From positions 1-7,670 of the forward strand of contig JAUXTV010000180.1 of NCBI GenBank assembly GCA_030679025.1: a stretch of DNA of 7,670 nt, in the 5' to 3' direction. Numbering within the stretch: the stretch's first letter is position 1; the number at the start of each line of letters is the position of its first letter. Below the pieces are notes generated by a model. That model was not told the DNA's origin. It saw only the letters and a program-made list of their open reading frames with translations, and did no database searches. This DNA comes from Candidatus Woesearchaeota archaeon. GTDB lineage: Archaea > Nanobdellota > Nanobdellia > SCGC-AAA011-G17 > UBA489. This document shows, in pieces, positions 1-5,494 of this stretch. A program made the position numbers and the translations under genes.

Positions 1-763
1 CACGAATCCAGAAGATTTTGATGTTAGATGTTCCAGTATTAGTAAGTGTTAACCAGTTATTGTCACTGGGACCAGCTTCAAAATAAGGAAGCCTAAGAGG
101 ATTAGTGGCTGCAAAATAATAAAAATAAGATTTGGTATCACTGTCAAAAATAGAGCTTGAAGAAGTGAGATTAGCATTATCTAGTTCATCAAGATCAGAT
201 ACTTTCAGAGATAAAGTAGAAAGTGTCTGATTAGTTTGGTCTGTGTTGACAATCACAAAATGTTCTCCTTGATTTATGATGTCTGCCCTTCTTGTAGGCT
301 CAGTTATAGGTTTAATTTTAAGCCATTGATTAGGTTCTAGAATGCAACCTTCATCATCACAGGTGACACGATCATCAGTTTTACAATTCTCATATTCACC
401 ACCACTTTCAGGGCAATAACCTTCATCTCCAGCCCCAGGAAAATAAGTTCTAGTTTCTTTCATATCAGTAATAGCATATTTCATCGCATAATTTTTAGGA
501 AGATAAGCAGTGACATTCAAATTAGCTTGAGGAATAGTATCTCCATCAGCTTCACTGTCTTGTAAAATAGCAGAATTAATATCGCCTGAAAAGTCTAAGA
601 GCGCCATGATATCGCTGCCAATGCGTACGGGTTGCAATTGTGATAAAGATTCTTTTGAAGAAGTGCTGAAGTAATAGGAGCTATTAATTAAAATAATGAT
701 AACAACGCTTACTGCTAAAGCTGCGTCCAGAGCAAAAATGATGCCTTTTCGTTTTATTTCCAT
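1..763 (-). CDS. Pilin-like secreted protein, Asp+6 type, no Gln at +1 (3' end outside window)
   Basis: This frame is open from the ATG at 763 to the left edge: 254 residues with no stop, so the C-terminus is missing. The N-terminus is short and basic (MEIKRKG), then residues 8-28 form one hydrophobic helix (IIFALDAALAVSVV...), then comes a long polar, presumably extracytoplasmic domain. The layout resembles a class III prepilin signal cut after Gly7, but the usual Gln at +1 is absent and the acidic residue is Asp13 (+6), not Glu at +5. Four cysteines (117, 127, 135, 140) cluster in an acidic loop, and several N-x-S/T sites are possible glycosylation sequons. The start is supported by GGAG at 772-775, 8 nt upstream, and by a 10-nt overlap with the preceding gene. 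It is the fifth gene of the pilin-like cluster. Membership in a secreted, single-helix pilin-like class is fairly secure; processing by a prepilin peptidase is uncertain. A simple membrane-anchored surface protein is the alternative. Confidence 0.72.
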   Translation of the reverse strand, partial: MEIKRKGIIFALDAALAVSVVIIILINSSYYFSTSSKESLSQLQPVRIGSDIMALLDFSGDINSAILQDSEADGDTIPQANLNVTAYLPKNYAMKYAITDMKETRTYFPGAGDEGYCPESGGEYENCKTDDRVTCDDEGCILEPNQWLKIKPITEPTRRADIINQGEHFVIVNTDQTNQTLSTLSLKVSDLDELDNANLTSSSSIFDSDTKSYFYYFAATNPLRLPYFEAGPSDNNWLTLTNTGTSNIKIFWIR

Positions 764-1254
764 ATGGCAAACTCCATGATGACTGGTTGATTGTTATAAG
801 AGACAATACGCGCGAGATTGACAGCATATTTTCCTGAAGGAAATAAACCTGTGTTTAACAAAGGAACTCCTGTTTGGTTGCGAATAACAAAATAATAATT
901 ATATAAGTTAATGTTTAATGCATTTTTAATCGCAGCAGGGTCACTATCACTCAAAGCTTTAAACGCATCCACCTTTTCTGGAGAAAGAACGCGTTCATTG
1001 TCTGCAAGTCCTATGACTTGAGGTAGTGCAGTATTATAATTGATATGCCAGTCAGGAGGAATGCCTTTGCTTTTCACTAAAAGATCGCTGACTTGAAATC
1101 CTCGAAGCATCATGTCATCATAATCAAACCTGCTCGTTAATCTAATGTTATACAAGTTCCAAGTAAGAGTAGTTATAGTTATCAAAATAATAAATACAGA
1201 AATGGCAATAAATAAATCAGTAACCGCAGCCTGACCATTCCTTTTCGATAGCAT
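754..1254 (-). CDS. Class III signal / pilin-like protein, Asp+6 variant
   Basis: The product is 166 residues. The N-terminus MLSKRNGQAAVTDLF has the Gly7-Gln8 junction expected for prepilin peptidase cleavage. Glu at +5 is replaced by Thr12, followed by Asp13 at +6. A hydrophobic helix covers about residues 10-32. The rest is a small soluble domain with a GIPPDWH segment (65-70), an IGLA segment (81-84) and a downstream Lys, an arrangement I associate with small archaeal pilin-like proteins. There are no cysteines. The start at 1254 lies 14 nt after the stop of the preceding gene, with a weak SD-like GTGTGAT just upstream. The 3' end overlaps the next gene by 10 nt, so the two are probably translationally coupled. 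The likely role is a minor pilin or pseudopilin inserted in the cytoplasmic membrane before assembly; the exact role is unknown. Confidence 0.78.
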   Translation of the reverse strand: MLSKRNGQAAVTDLFIAISVFIILITITTLTWNLYNIRLTSRFDYDDMMLRGFQVSDLLVKSKGIPPDWHINYNTALPQVIGLADNERVLSPEKVDAFKALSDSDPAAIKNALNINLYNYYFVIRNQTGVPLLNTGLFPSGKYAVNLARIVSYNNQPVIMEFAIWK

Positions 1255-1268
1255 ACAAAAATCACACT

Positions 1269-2207
1269 TTAAGCATTCTTACATTTGCAATTAGACATAC
1301 ACTCTAAGTTTTGTCCCTTATTACCAATACACTGTTCGCTTATATCCATAGGAGGATCACATTCTTCATCTTCATCAACGATGCTATCACCACAATAAGA
1401 TCCTTGAACATCACTAGGAGTTACTGCCAAGGATACACAAGTGCTTCTTTCTCCATCAGGGTTCACTATAGAAACATCATAATCACCTACACCAGTTTGC
1501 GCAGTGCCAACATCTGCAATTAAGCCTTCTTGACTAATAGTTAGAGTCGGATTAATATCAGCGCAAATACCATTAGCACAAACTTGACCAACAGCACAAG
1601 CTTCATCTGCTTGACAACTAGTCATAGTCTGACATCCGCCATTGCTGCCTTGAATTTTACTGAGTATTACTTCGCTATTACTATTGAAGTTTGCTCCTAA
1701 GATTCTGAAACCTTTAGAGGGTTCTACAGTTGTATCTGTCTTGCATGCTGATGAGTAAGGATTTTCATTTTCAGGGCAAATACCAACAACTTGTGGTTGC
1801 GTACCTATCACAATAGTATCTAAATAAGTGTAGACTAAGGGAACAGTCATGAATCCATCACCAACAAGAGCTTCGCTCCCTATAATTGTATTAAGCGATG
1901 TAGAATGAGCCGAATAAGTTTGTCCATTCGTAGTTTGAATCGAGAGAGTATTGCCAGAAAGGTCATTTTGTGCTACTTTTGCTATGCGCACAGGAACTGA
2001 AAACTTGCTGCCAACTCCTCCTAAGTTTGCCAAAGTTTCTGTAGCCTGGCTTACACGAACTACCATATCTGCATTCATTTGATTGCTATAACCGCCTAAT
2101 AAATAGCGAAAAAAACTGTAAAAAAAAGGAATAGCGAGTAAAAGAATAAGCCCGACTACAATAATATATTCAGAGCCTATTTGTCCTCGTTTGTTGTTCA
2201 TGCGCAT
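1269..2207 (-). CDS. Large class III pilin-like protein with IPT/TIG-like and Cys-rich domains
   Basis: The product is 312 residues. The N-terminus MRMNNKRG|QIGSE is a classic class III signal (Gly8, Gln9 at +1, Glu13 at +5), with a hydrophobic helix to about residue 37. Residues 40-140 resemble the mature domain of the smaller neighbours. A Cys-rich extension follows. About 160-263 looks like an IPT/TIG Ig-like domain (GFRILGANF at 166-174; YDVSIVNPDGE at 243-253), interrupted by a compact Cys module at 192-215 (C192, C198, C204, C210, C215). The C-terminus, 271-310, starts YCGDSIVDEDEECD and ends in a CxxxCxC cluster (C303, C307, C309), like the Myxococcus-type/DUF4215 Cys-rich repeat. All 14 cysteines lie outside the membrane helix, suggesting disulfides. 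ATG 2201 is an alternative start giving an ATGA overlap with the upstream gene; 2207 has AGGA 8 nt upstream. The size and domains suggest a tip or adhesive subunit (inference). Confidence 0.85.
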   Translation of the reverse strand: MRMNNKRGQIGSEYIIVVGLILLLAIPFFYSFFRYLLGGYSNQMNADMVVRVSQATETLANLGGVGSKFSVPVRIAKVAQNDLSGNTLSIQTTNGQTYSAHSTSLNTIIGSEALVGDGFMTVPLVYTYLDTIVIGTQPQVVGICPENENPYSSACKTDTTVEPSKGFRILGANFNSNSEVILSKIQGSNGGCQTMTSCQADEACAVGQVCANGICADINPTLTISQEGLIADVGTAQTGVGDYDVSIVNPDGERSTCVSLAVTPSDVQGSYCGDSIVDEDEECDPPMDISEQCIGNKGQNLECMSNCKCKNA

Positions 2208-2746
2208 GCTTGTAGTCCTAAACTTAATAAATAAGAGTCAGTTATAGCACAAAGATCTATACAATTAATAGGCACAGGAAAACCACCAACTTGAATAGTA
2301 ACAACATCATCAGCATCATAGATACTAATCTTTTCATTCGTGTTGAAAAAACAATAAGGAAGGCCACCACCAGTAAGCTCGAGATAGTCTTGACCAGCAG
2401 TTAATTGGCGCGTATCAATATTACCTACAAAAGTGCAGGGTGTTTCTTTAGAACCAGTCTGAGAGGGATCAACAGTAATACGTCCGCTATTAAAAATCCA
2501 TGCTTTATTGTAAACTGTGACAACAGCACGTGTATTAAAACCTGCAGATGTTAAACTCGCTAGAGTATTGGAAATTTTCAAGCACTCATTCCTCTTTTGT
2601 AAATAATCACCCATTTTTTGCAATTCGCTGCGGCGATTAAAAGATATTCCCGTTAATAATAGGAAGATCATAATCATAACGCCCACAGCGTACATGATTT
2701 CTGTACTAATTTGTCCTCGTCGTGACTTATATAGTTTTCGTCTCAT
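2198..2746 (-). CDS. Class III signal pilin-like protein, Cys-containing
   Basis: The product is 182 residues. The N-terminus MRRKLYKSRRG|QISTE is a textbook class III prepilin signal: a basic leader, Gly11 before the cut, Gln12 at +1 and Glu16 at +5, then a hydrophobic helix (about 17-34). This signal is normally cut by a PibD/FlaK/EppA-type prepilin peptidase on the cytoplasmic side. The mature domain has six cysteines (55, 104, 132, 162, 166, 181), mostly C-terminal. Residues 55-80 (CLKISNTLASLTSAGF..., then VVTVYN) align loosely with the equivalent region of both neighbours, which argues for a shared fold. The start overlaps the previous stop as ATGA (2743-2746) and no strong SD lies close by, so translation is probably coupled. 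The 3' end overlaps the next gene by 4 or 10 nt depending on that gene's start. It is probably a minor pilin or pseudopilin; substrate and partner are unknown. Confidence 0.83.
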   Translation of the reverse strand: MRRKLYKSRRGQISTEIMYAVGVMIMIFLLLTGISFNRRSELQKMGDYLQKRNECLKISNTLASLTSAGFNTRAVVTVYNKAWIFNSGRITVDPSQTGSKETPCTFVGNIDTRQLTAGQDYLELTGGGLPYCFFNTNEKISIYDADDVVTIQVGGFPVPINCIDLCAITDSYLLSLGLQACA

Positions 2747-3156
2747 CGTTGTGCTATATTAACTAGTCCTCCAGGTAAGGCTTCTATTTTAATAAAATAA
2801 GTTCCTTTAGATAGGGGTAAGCTTCCAATTAATTTTGCTTTGGTGCTTACATGAATGTCTGAAACTCCTCCATAGCCAGTTACTTGCAGTAAAATTTCAC
2901 GTTCTGTAGGTCCGCCTATAGTTGTATTTTGAACTCCTTCTGGAACAGTTATTGCAACAATCTCTTGAGATCCTGGTCCGAGAGCATATACAGCATCTGC
3001 AGATTTTCCAAGTCTGTTCACAATATTTTCTACTTGGCTTTGTTTAACGCTGTTGGTTGCTAGTGTTAAAGAGTAATAAACAATAGGAATAAAGAAGAAT
3101 AAGAGCACGCCAATAAGGACAATATATTCTACTCCTGCTTGACCTGAACGCGACAT
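2743..3156 (-). CDS. Class III signal pilin-like protein, first gene of the cluster
   Basis: The product is 137 residues from ATG 3156. The frame also opens at an in-frame GTG at 3160-3162, but that GTG is part of a GAGGTG SD sequence lying just ahead of the ATG, so I prefer 3156. The N-terminus MSRSG|QAGVEYIVLIG has Gly5, Gln6 at +1 and Glu10 at +5, then a hydrophobic helix to about residue 29. The mature domain is about 105 residues, has no cysteines and looks beta-rich (alternating segments such as EIVAITV and YFIKIEAL). It is the shortest of the five and leads the operon, directly behind the promoter at 3163-3206. These points fit a major or core pilin, but abundance cannot be read from sequence. 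The stop codon overlaps the next start (ATGA). Confidence 0.82.
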   Translation of the reverse strand: MSRSGQAGVEYIVLIGVLLFFFIPIVYYSLTLATNSVKQSQVENIVNRLGKSADAVYALGPGSQEIVAITVPEGVQNTTIGGPTEREILLQVTGYGGVSDIHVSTKAKLIGSLPLSKGTYFIKIEALPGGLVNIAQR

Positions 3157-3165
3157 AGACACCTC
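3157..3165 (-). promoter_or_regulatory. Shine-Dalgarno GAGGTG setting the start of the first pilin gene
   Basis: The minus strand reads AAAGAGGTGTCTATG. GAGGTG (3160-3165) matches the archaeal anti-SD complement and sits 3 nt before ATG 3156 (5 nt counted from GAGG). This explains why the in-frame GTG inside it is unlikely to be the start codon. Confidence 0.6.
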
Positions 3166-3206
3166 TTTTTAAGAAAATCACTCTATGAACTATAAAAAGG
3201 TTTCCA
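3163..3206. promoter_or_regulatory. Divergent promoter region between the pilin operon and the Grx-like/GT operon
   Basis: On the minus strand, GGAAACC followed by TTTTTATAG (about 3190-3204) looks like an archaeal BRE plus TATA box. Transcription about 27 nt downstream would start near 3167, giving a leader of roughly 11 nt that contains the GAGGTG SD. On the plus strand, CTTTTTAAG (about 3165-3173) could be a TATA-like box with a start near 3196. AAGGT at 3197-3201 then lies 5 nt before ATG 3207. The TATAAAAAGG at 3191-3200 could also be read in the plus direction, but transcription would then begin inside the gene. The minus-strand assignment is the stronger one. No other known regulator site was recognised. 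Confidence 0.45.
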
Positions 3207-3518
3207 ATGGTTTTTAATAAAAAGAAAGTCTTTAAAAGTGAAAAAGAACTTAATAAATCGATGAAAATTATCGTCTACTGTAGAAATGATGATCCTTATT
3301 CGCAAATGTTAAAAAATATGTTAAGCATGAATGAGATTGTTTTCGAGAATAGAGAGATAACACGTGATAAAAAAGCATTCGACGAAATGTATAAGTTATC
3401 AGGCCAAGATAAAACACCAGTCCTAGTCATTAATGGTCGTGCATATGCGGGATTCGATCGGGAAATGATTAAGCAAATTATTCAAAAAGAAAAAGAAGCA
3501 GAACAAACCCAACCATGA
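3207..3518 (+). CDS. Glutaredoxin/thioredoxin-fold protein with CPYC replaced by DPYS
   Basis: The product is 103 residues. From Met19 the sequence follows a glutaredoxin: a first beta strand (KIIVYC), then the active-site loop, a helix, and the conserved cis-proline segment (KTPVLVING, Thr70-Pro71), ending with GFD (82-84) and a final helix. Where Grx has C-P-Y-C this protein has Asp29-Pro30-Tyr31-Ser32, so both redox cysteines are gone. The only Cys is residue 25, in strand 1. Classical dithiol or monothiol chemistry is therefore unlikely, and a binding or scaffold role is more plausible. The start at 3207 is supported by AAGGT 5 nt upstream. Met19 (3261) would give a protein of usual Grx length and cannot be excluded; residues 1-18 are basic and polar. 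Its stop overlaps the glycosyltransferase start as ATGA, so the two are probably co-translated. Substrate and partner are unknown. Confidence 0.8.
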   Translation: MVFNKKKVFKSEKELNKSMKIIVYCRNDDPYSQMLKNMLSMNEIVFENREITRDKKAFDEMYKLSGQDKTPVLVINGRAYAGFDREMIKQIIQKEKEAEQTQP

Positions 3519-4267
3519 GCTTTCCTAAAGTGTTAATTGGTTCCCCCACAGCAGCTCCCTATGCTTATTGTCTTCCAGATTGGGCTTCTAGAGTCAAAGA
3601 ATTATCCTATCCAAATAAAACAGCAGTGCTAGTAGATAACTCAGAAACTATTGACTATACAAAAACCATAGAAAAATATGGTATCAAAGCAGTGAAAGAT
3701 CCAGAATTTATCAAGGATTCTCGCTTGCGTCTTCCCCATAGTAGAAATATCCTGCGTGAAATGGTATTGAAAGGAGACTATGAATATCTCTTGAGTCTGG
3801 AACAAGATGTTATTCCCCCTATAGATGTTATTGAACAATTAGTTAGACATAAAAAAGAAATTGTCAGTGGTGTCTACTATAAATATTTCAACATTGATTT
3901 CAAGGTGGATGGAAAACATGTCAAGACCATGAAAAAATTAATGCCTTTGCTAGGGGGAGTTATTCCCGGTATCAATAAAAAAATGGATTTCCTTTCCGCA
4001 GAACAGGTAGAGCAGCCTAGATTTATGACCATTCGTTTTTGTGGTTTAGGTTGTGTATTAATTCATCGAGACGTCTTAGAAAAAGTACCTTTCAGAGCAG
4101 AAGATACTTTTCAAGGACATGACGATGTATGGTTCAGCAATGATGCAGTCAGAGCAGGATTCAATCTCTACGCAGACACCAGTGTCAAATGTAAACATAT
4201 GATTTCCGGTAAACCTTCTGGGTTATTTGATGATTTTCAAAAGTCAACTGGAAACACCTTACCTTAA
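3515..4267 (+). CDS. GT-A fold (family 2-like) glycosyltransferase
   Basis: The product is 250 residues with no membrane segment, so probably a cytosolic or membrane-associated enzyme that transfers a sugar from an activated donor. The N-terminal strand (KVLIGSPTAAPY) is followed by SRNILREMVLKGDYEYLLSL, the usual segment leading to the nucleotide-sugar and metal-binding motif. That motif here is Glu96-Gln97-Asp98-Val with PP just after, a variant of DxD. Residues 117-121 (VSGVY) match the strand common in such enzymes. CGLGC (176-180) with VLIHRDVLEKVPF marks the acceptor side. HDDVWFSNDAVRAGF (202-216) is the ED-like catalytic-base region, and His228 is a candidate metal ligand. The gene is coupled to the Grx-like gene by ATGA and overlaps the convergent phosphoesterase gene by 9 nt at its end. 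Donor and acceptor cannot be read from sequence; decoration of the neighbouring pilin-like proteins is only a suggestion. Confidence 0.85.
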   Translation: MSFPKVLIGSPTAAPYAYCLPDWASRVKELSYPNKTAVLVDNSETIDYTKTIEKYGIKAVKDPEFIKDSRLRLPHSRNILREMVLKGDYEYLLSLEQDVIPPIDVIEQLVRHKKEIVSGVYYKYFNIDFKVDGKHVKTMKKLMPLLGGVIPGINKKMDFLSAEQVEQPRFMTIRFCGLGCVLIHRDVLEKVPFRAEDTFQGHDDVWFSNDAVRAGFNLYADTSVKCKHMISGKPSGLFDDFQKSTGNTLP

Positions 4268-4948
4268 ATCTTGCACTTTTCCAAAAGGATAAATTTTATC
4301 TTCTACAACATAAACATCAAATGTTCCAATGTCTGGCTTCAGATAAGGACTCAAAAATCTGTCTCTAGTAATATCACTTCCTTCTGTCAGAGGATTAAAG
4401 GAAGGCATCACAATAAGAATACTTTTTTTCCATTTGCCAACTAAGTAACATTTATATTTGTCTCCAGGTTTATCTTGAAAAGAAACAGCAGGATGTTCAT
4501 GACCAACAACTAAGAGAGGCGCAGTTTCTTTGACAACTTTATGACCATGAAAAATAAGCATATCTCCAACTCTATAAGACTCAACAACAGCTATATTTCT
4601 TTTGGCAGCAATAGGATCAATAACTAAATCATGATTGCCTCGCACAATAATTATTTTCTGTACATGCTGTAAGGCAAAATCGAAAAATGCTAAAATATCC
4701 GTCCATTCTTGGTCTAAAATAGTGCCTATAGCATGCTTCAAATCTCCATTAATGATCAAAACTTCAGCTTTGACTTGAGTAAAAATCTTGTGTAATCTTT
4801 CTAAAATATCTTGTAATTGAAACTTTGGTAAGAAAAATCCCTGATTATGTGCTACTCCTTCTGACCCTAATTGTAAGTCTCCTATAATAAGATGCTTTTT
4901 ATAGAAAAGAGCCAAATCTACTAGAGTTATTCCATGACCAATATCCAT
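4259..4948 (-). CDS. Archaeal metallophosphoesterase, COG1407 / SbcD-related (ICC-like) type
   Basis: The product is 229 residues, a calcineurin-type two-metal phosphoesterase. Motifs appear in order: GDLQLG (23-28), NGDLKH (67-72), RGNHD (103-107), FHGH (133-136) and VVGHEHP (147-153), followed by a MPSFNPLTEG segment (181-190) typical of the archaeal COG1407 family. Motif I is normally D-x-H; here it is Asp24-Leu-Gln26, so one metal ligand is changed while all later ligands remain. Members are found beside Lhr-type helicases or DNA-repair genes in other genomes, but here no such neighbour is present and the substrate is unknown. The ATG at 4948 lies about 29 nt from the centre of an AATATATT box on the minus strand, which fits a leaderless mRNA. 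The 3' end overlaps the convergent glycosyltransferase gene by 9 nt. Confidence 0.88.
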   Translation of the reverse strand: MDIGHGITLVDLALFYKKHLIIGDLQLGSEGVAHNQGFFLPKFQLQDILERLHKIFTQVKAEVLIINGDLKHAIGTILDQEWTDILAFFDFALQHVQKIIIVRGNHDLVIDPIAAKRNIAVVESYRVGDMLIFHGHKVVKETAPLLVVGHEHPAVSFQDKPGDKYKCYLVGKWKKSILIVMPSFNPLTEGSDITRDRFLSPYLKPDIGTFDVYVVEDKIYPFGKVQDLR

Positions 4949-4990
4949 AAGATAACGCTTATATAGGTGTTCAAATATATTGTGGTTAGT
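4949..4990. promoter_or_regulatory. Two interleaved divergent promoters, apparently leaderless
   Basis: Plus strand: TTATATAG at 4959-4966 has its centre 28 nt before GTG 4991. Minus strand: AATATATT at about 4974-4981 has its centre about 29 nt before ATG 4948. Both distances match the archaeal TATA-to-start spacing of leaderless transcripts. The two boxes are only about 15 bp apart, so the TBP/TFB footprints would overlap and the promoters may exclude one another. Confidence 0.5.
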
Positions 4991-5476
4991 GTGAAACGAA
5001 AATATTTTACTTTAGCCCAGGCACGTATAATGCTCCCTGAAGTTCGTAAGCATCTGCAGAGAGTTAATCGTCTAAGGCATCATTTGCTTCTTTTAGATAG
5101 TGTGGACATTAGTCATGATGATCCAGAACAAGATGATCGTATTCAACGGGCTTTGGAAAAAGAATTCCATGGAGCTTCTTTTAAAGTGTATAATGAGCTC
5201 GAAAAGTTGGACATGAAAGGCATTATTCTTCGCGATTTAGAAGAGGGATTGCTTGATTTTCGTTCAGTCTTTCAAGGTAGAGAAATCTATCTCTGCTGGC
5301 GCATCGGTGAACAAACTATTAATTTCTGGCATGAAGCTGACGATGGTGTGCAGGGAAGAAAACATATTCATGCTTTGCAAAAAGATAAATTCCACCATAA
5401 GCATGCTCATCAAGAACATAAAGATGAGAAAAAAGAGAAGAAAAGAATTCCAAGAAGACTTTCTGTAAAAAAATAA
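4991..5476 (+). CDS. DUF2203 family protein with a His/Lys-rich C-terminal tail
   Basis: From GTG 4991 the product is 161 residues and begins VKRKYFTLAQARIMLPEV, matching the usual start of DUF2203 proteins (a YFT-L-EA-LLPEV pattern). Family hallmarks follow: a helical middle, a GIILRDLEEGLLDFRS stretch (77-92), the GREIYLCWRIGE signature (96-107) and FWHEADDGVQGRK (112-124). The family is found in bacteria and archaea and has no established function. The last ~38 residues form an extension rich in His (HHKHAHQEH at 135-143) and then Lys/Arg, which may bind metal or nucleic acid. The frame also opens at GTG 4967, but that codon overlaps the end of the TATA box; 4991 fits both the promoter distance and the family start. 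The gene diverges from the phosphoesterase and ends 18 nt before the convergent permease stop. Confidence 0.85.
   Translation: MKRKYFTLAQARIMLPEVRKHLQRVNRLRHHLLLLDSVDISHDDPEQDDRIQRALEKEFHGASFKVYNELEKLDMKGIILRDLEEGLLDFRSVFQGREIYLCWRIGEQTINFWHEADDGVQGRKHIHALQKDKFHHKHAHQEHKDEKKEKKRIPRRLSVKK
5467..5473 (-). terminator. Oligo-T tract after the ABC permease operon
   Basis: On the minus strand a run of seven T lies 21 nt beyond the permease stop codon, inside the last Lys codons of the convergent gene. Archaeal RNA polymerase terminates at such T-rich stretches. I saw no clear stem-loop beside it, so this is a candidate only. Confidence 0.35.
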
Positions 5477-5494
5477 ATAGTTAATTCAATTCTA

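Noticed and set aside
1311..1523. Plus-strand open frame of 70 codons
   Set aside because: It lies wholly antisense to the Cys-rich pilin-like gene, and its product shows no recognisable family or start signal.
3641..3838. Minus-strand open frame of 65 codons
   Set aside because: Antisense to the conserved DxD-region of the glycosyltransferase; the frame is a shadow.
4274..4286. CTTTTCCAAAAG as a terminator hairpin after the glycosyltransferase
   Set aside because: The stem is 5 bp with a 2-nt loop, it lies within the phosphoesterase coding sequence, and no strong T-run follows directly.
4968..4984. TTCAAAT resembling a tRNA T-loop
   Set aside because: No acceptor stem, anticodon arm or CCA-side complement surrounds it; it belongs to the divergent promoter region.
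5253..5468. Plus-strand open frame of 71 codons in another frame of the DUF2203 gene
   Set aside because: It overlaps the conserved LCWRIGE/FWHEADDG region of the DUF2203 protein, which is clearly the coding frame.
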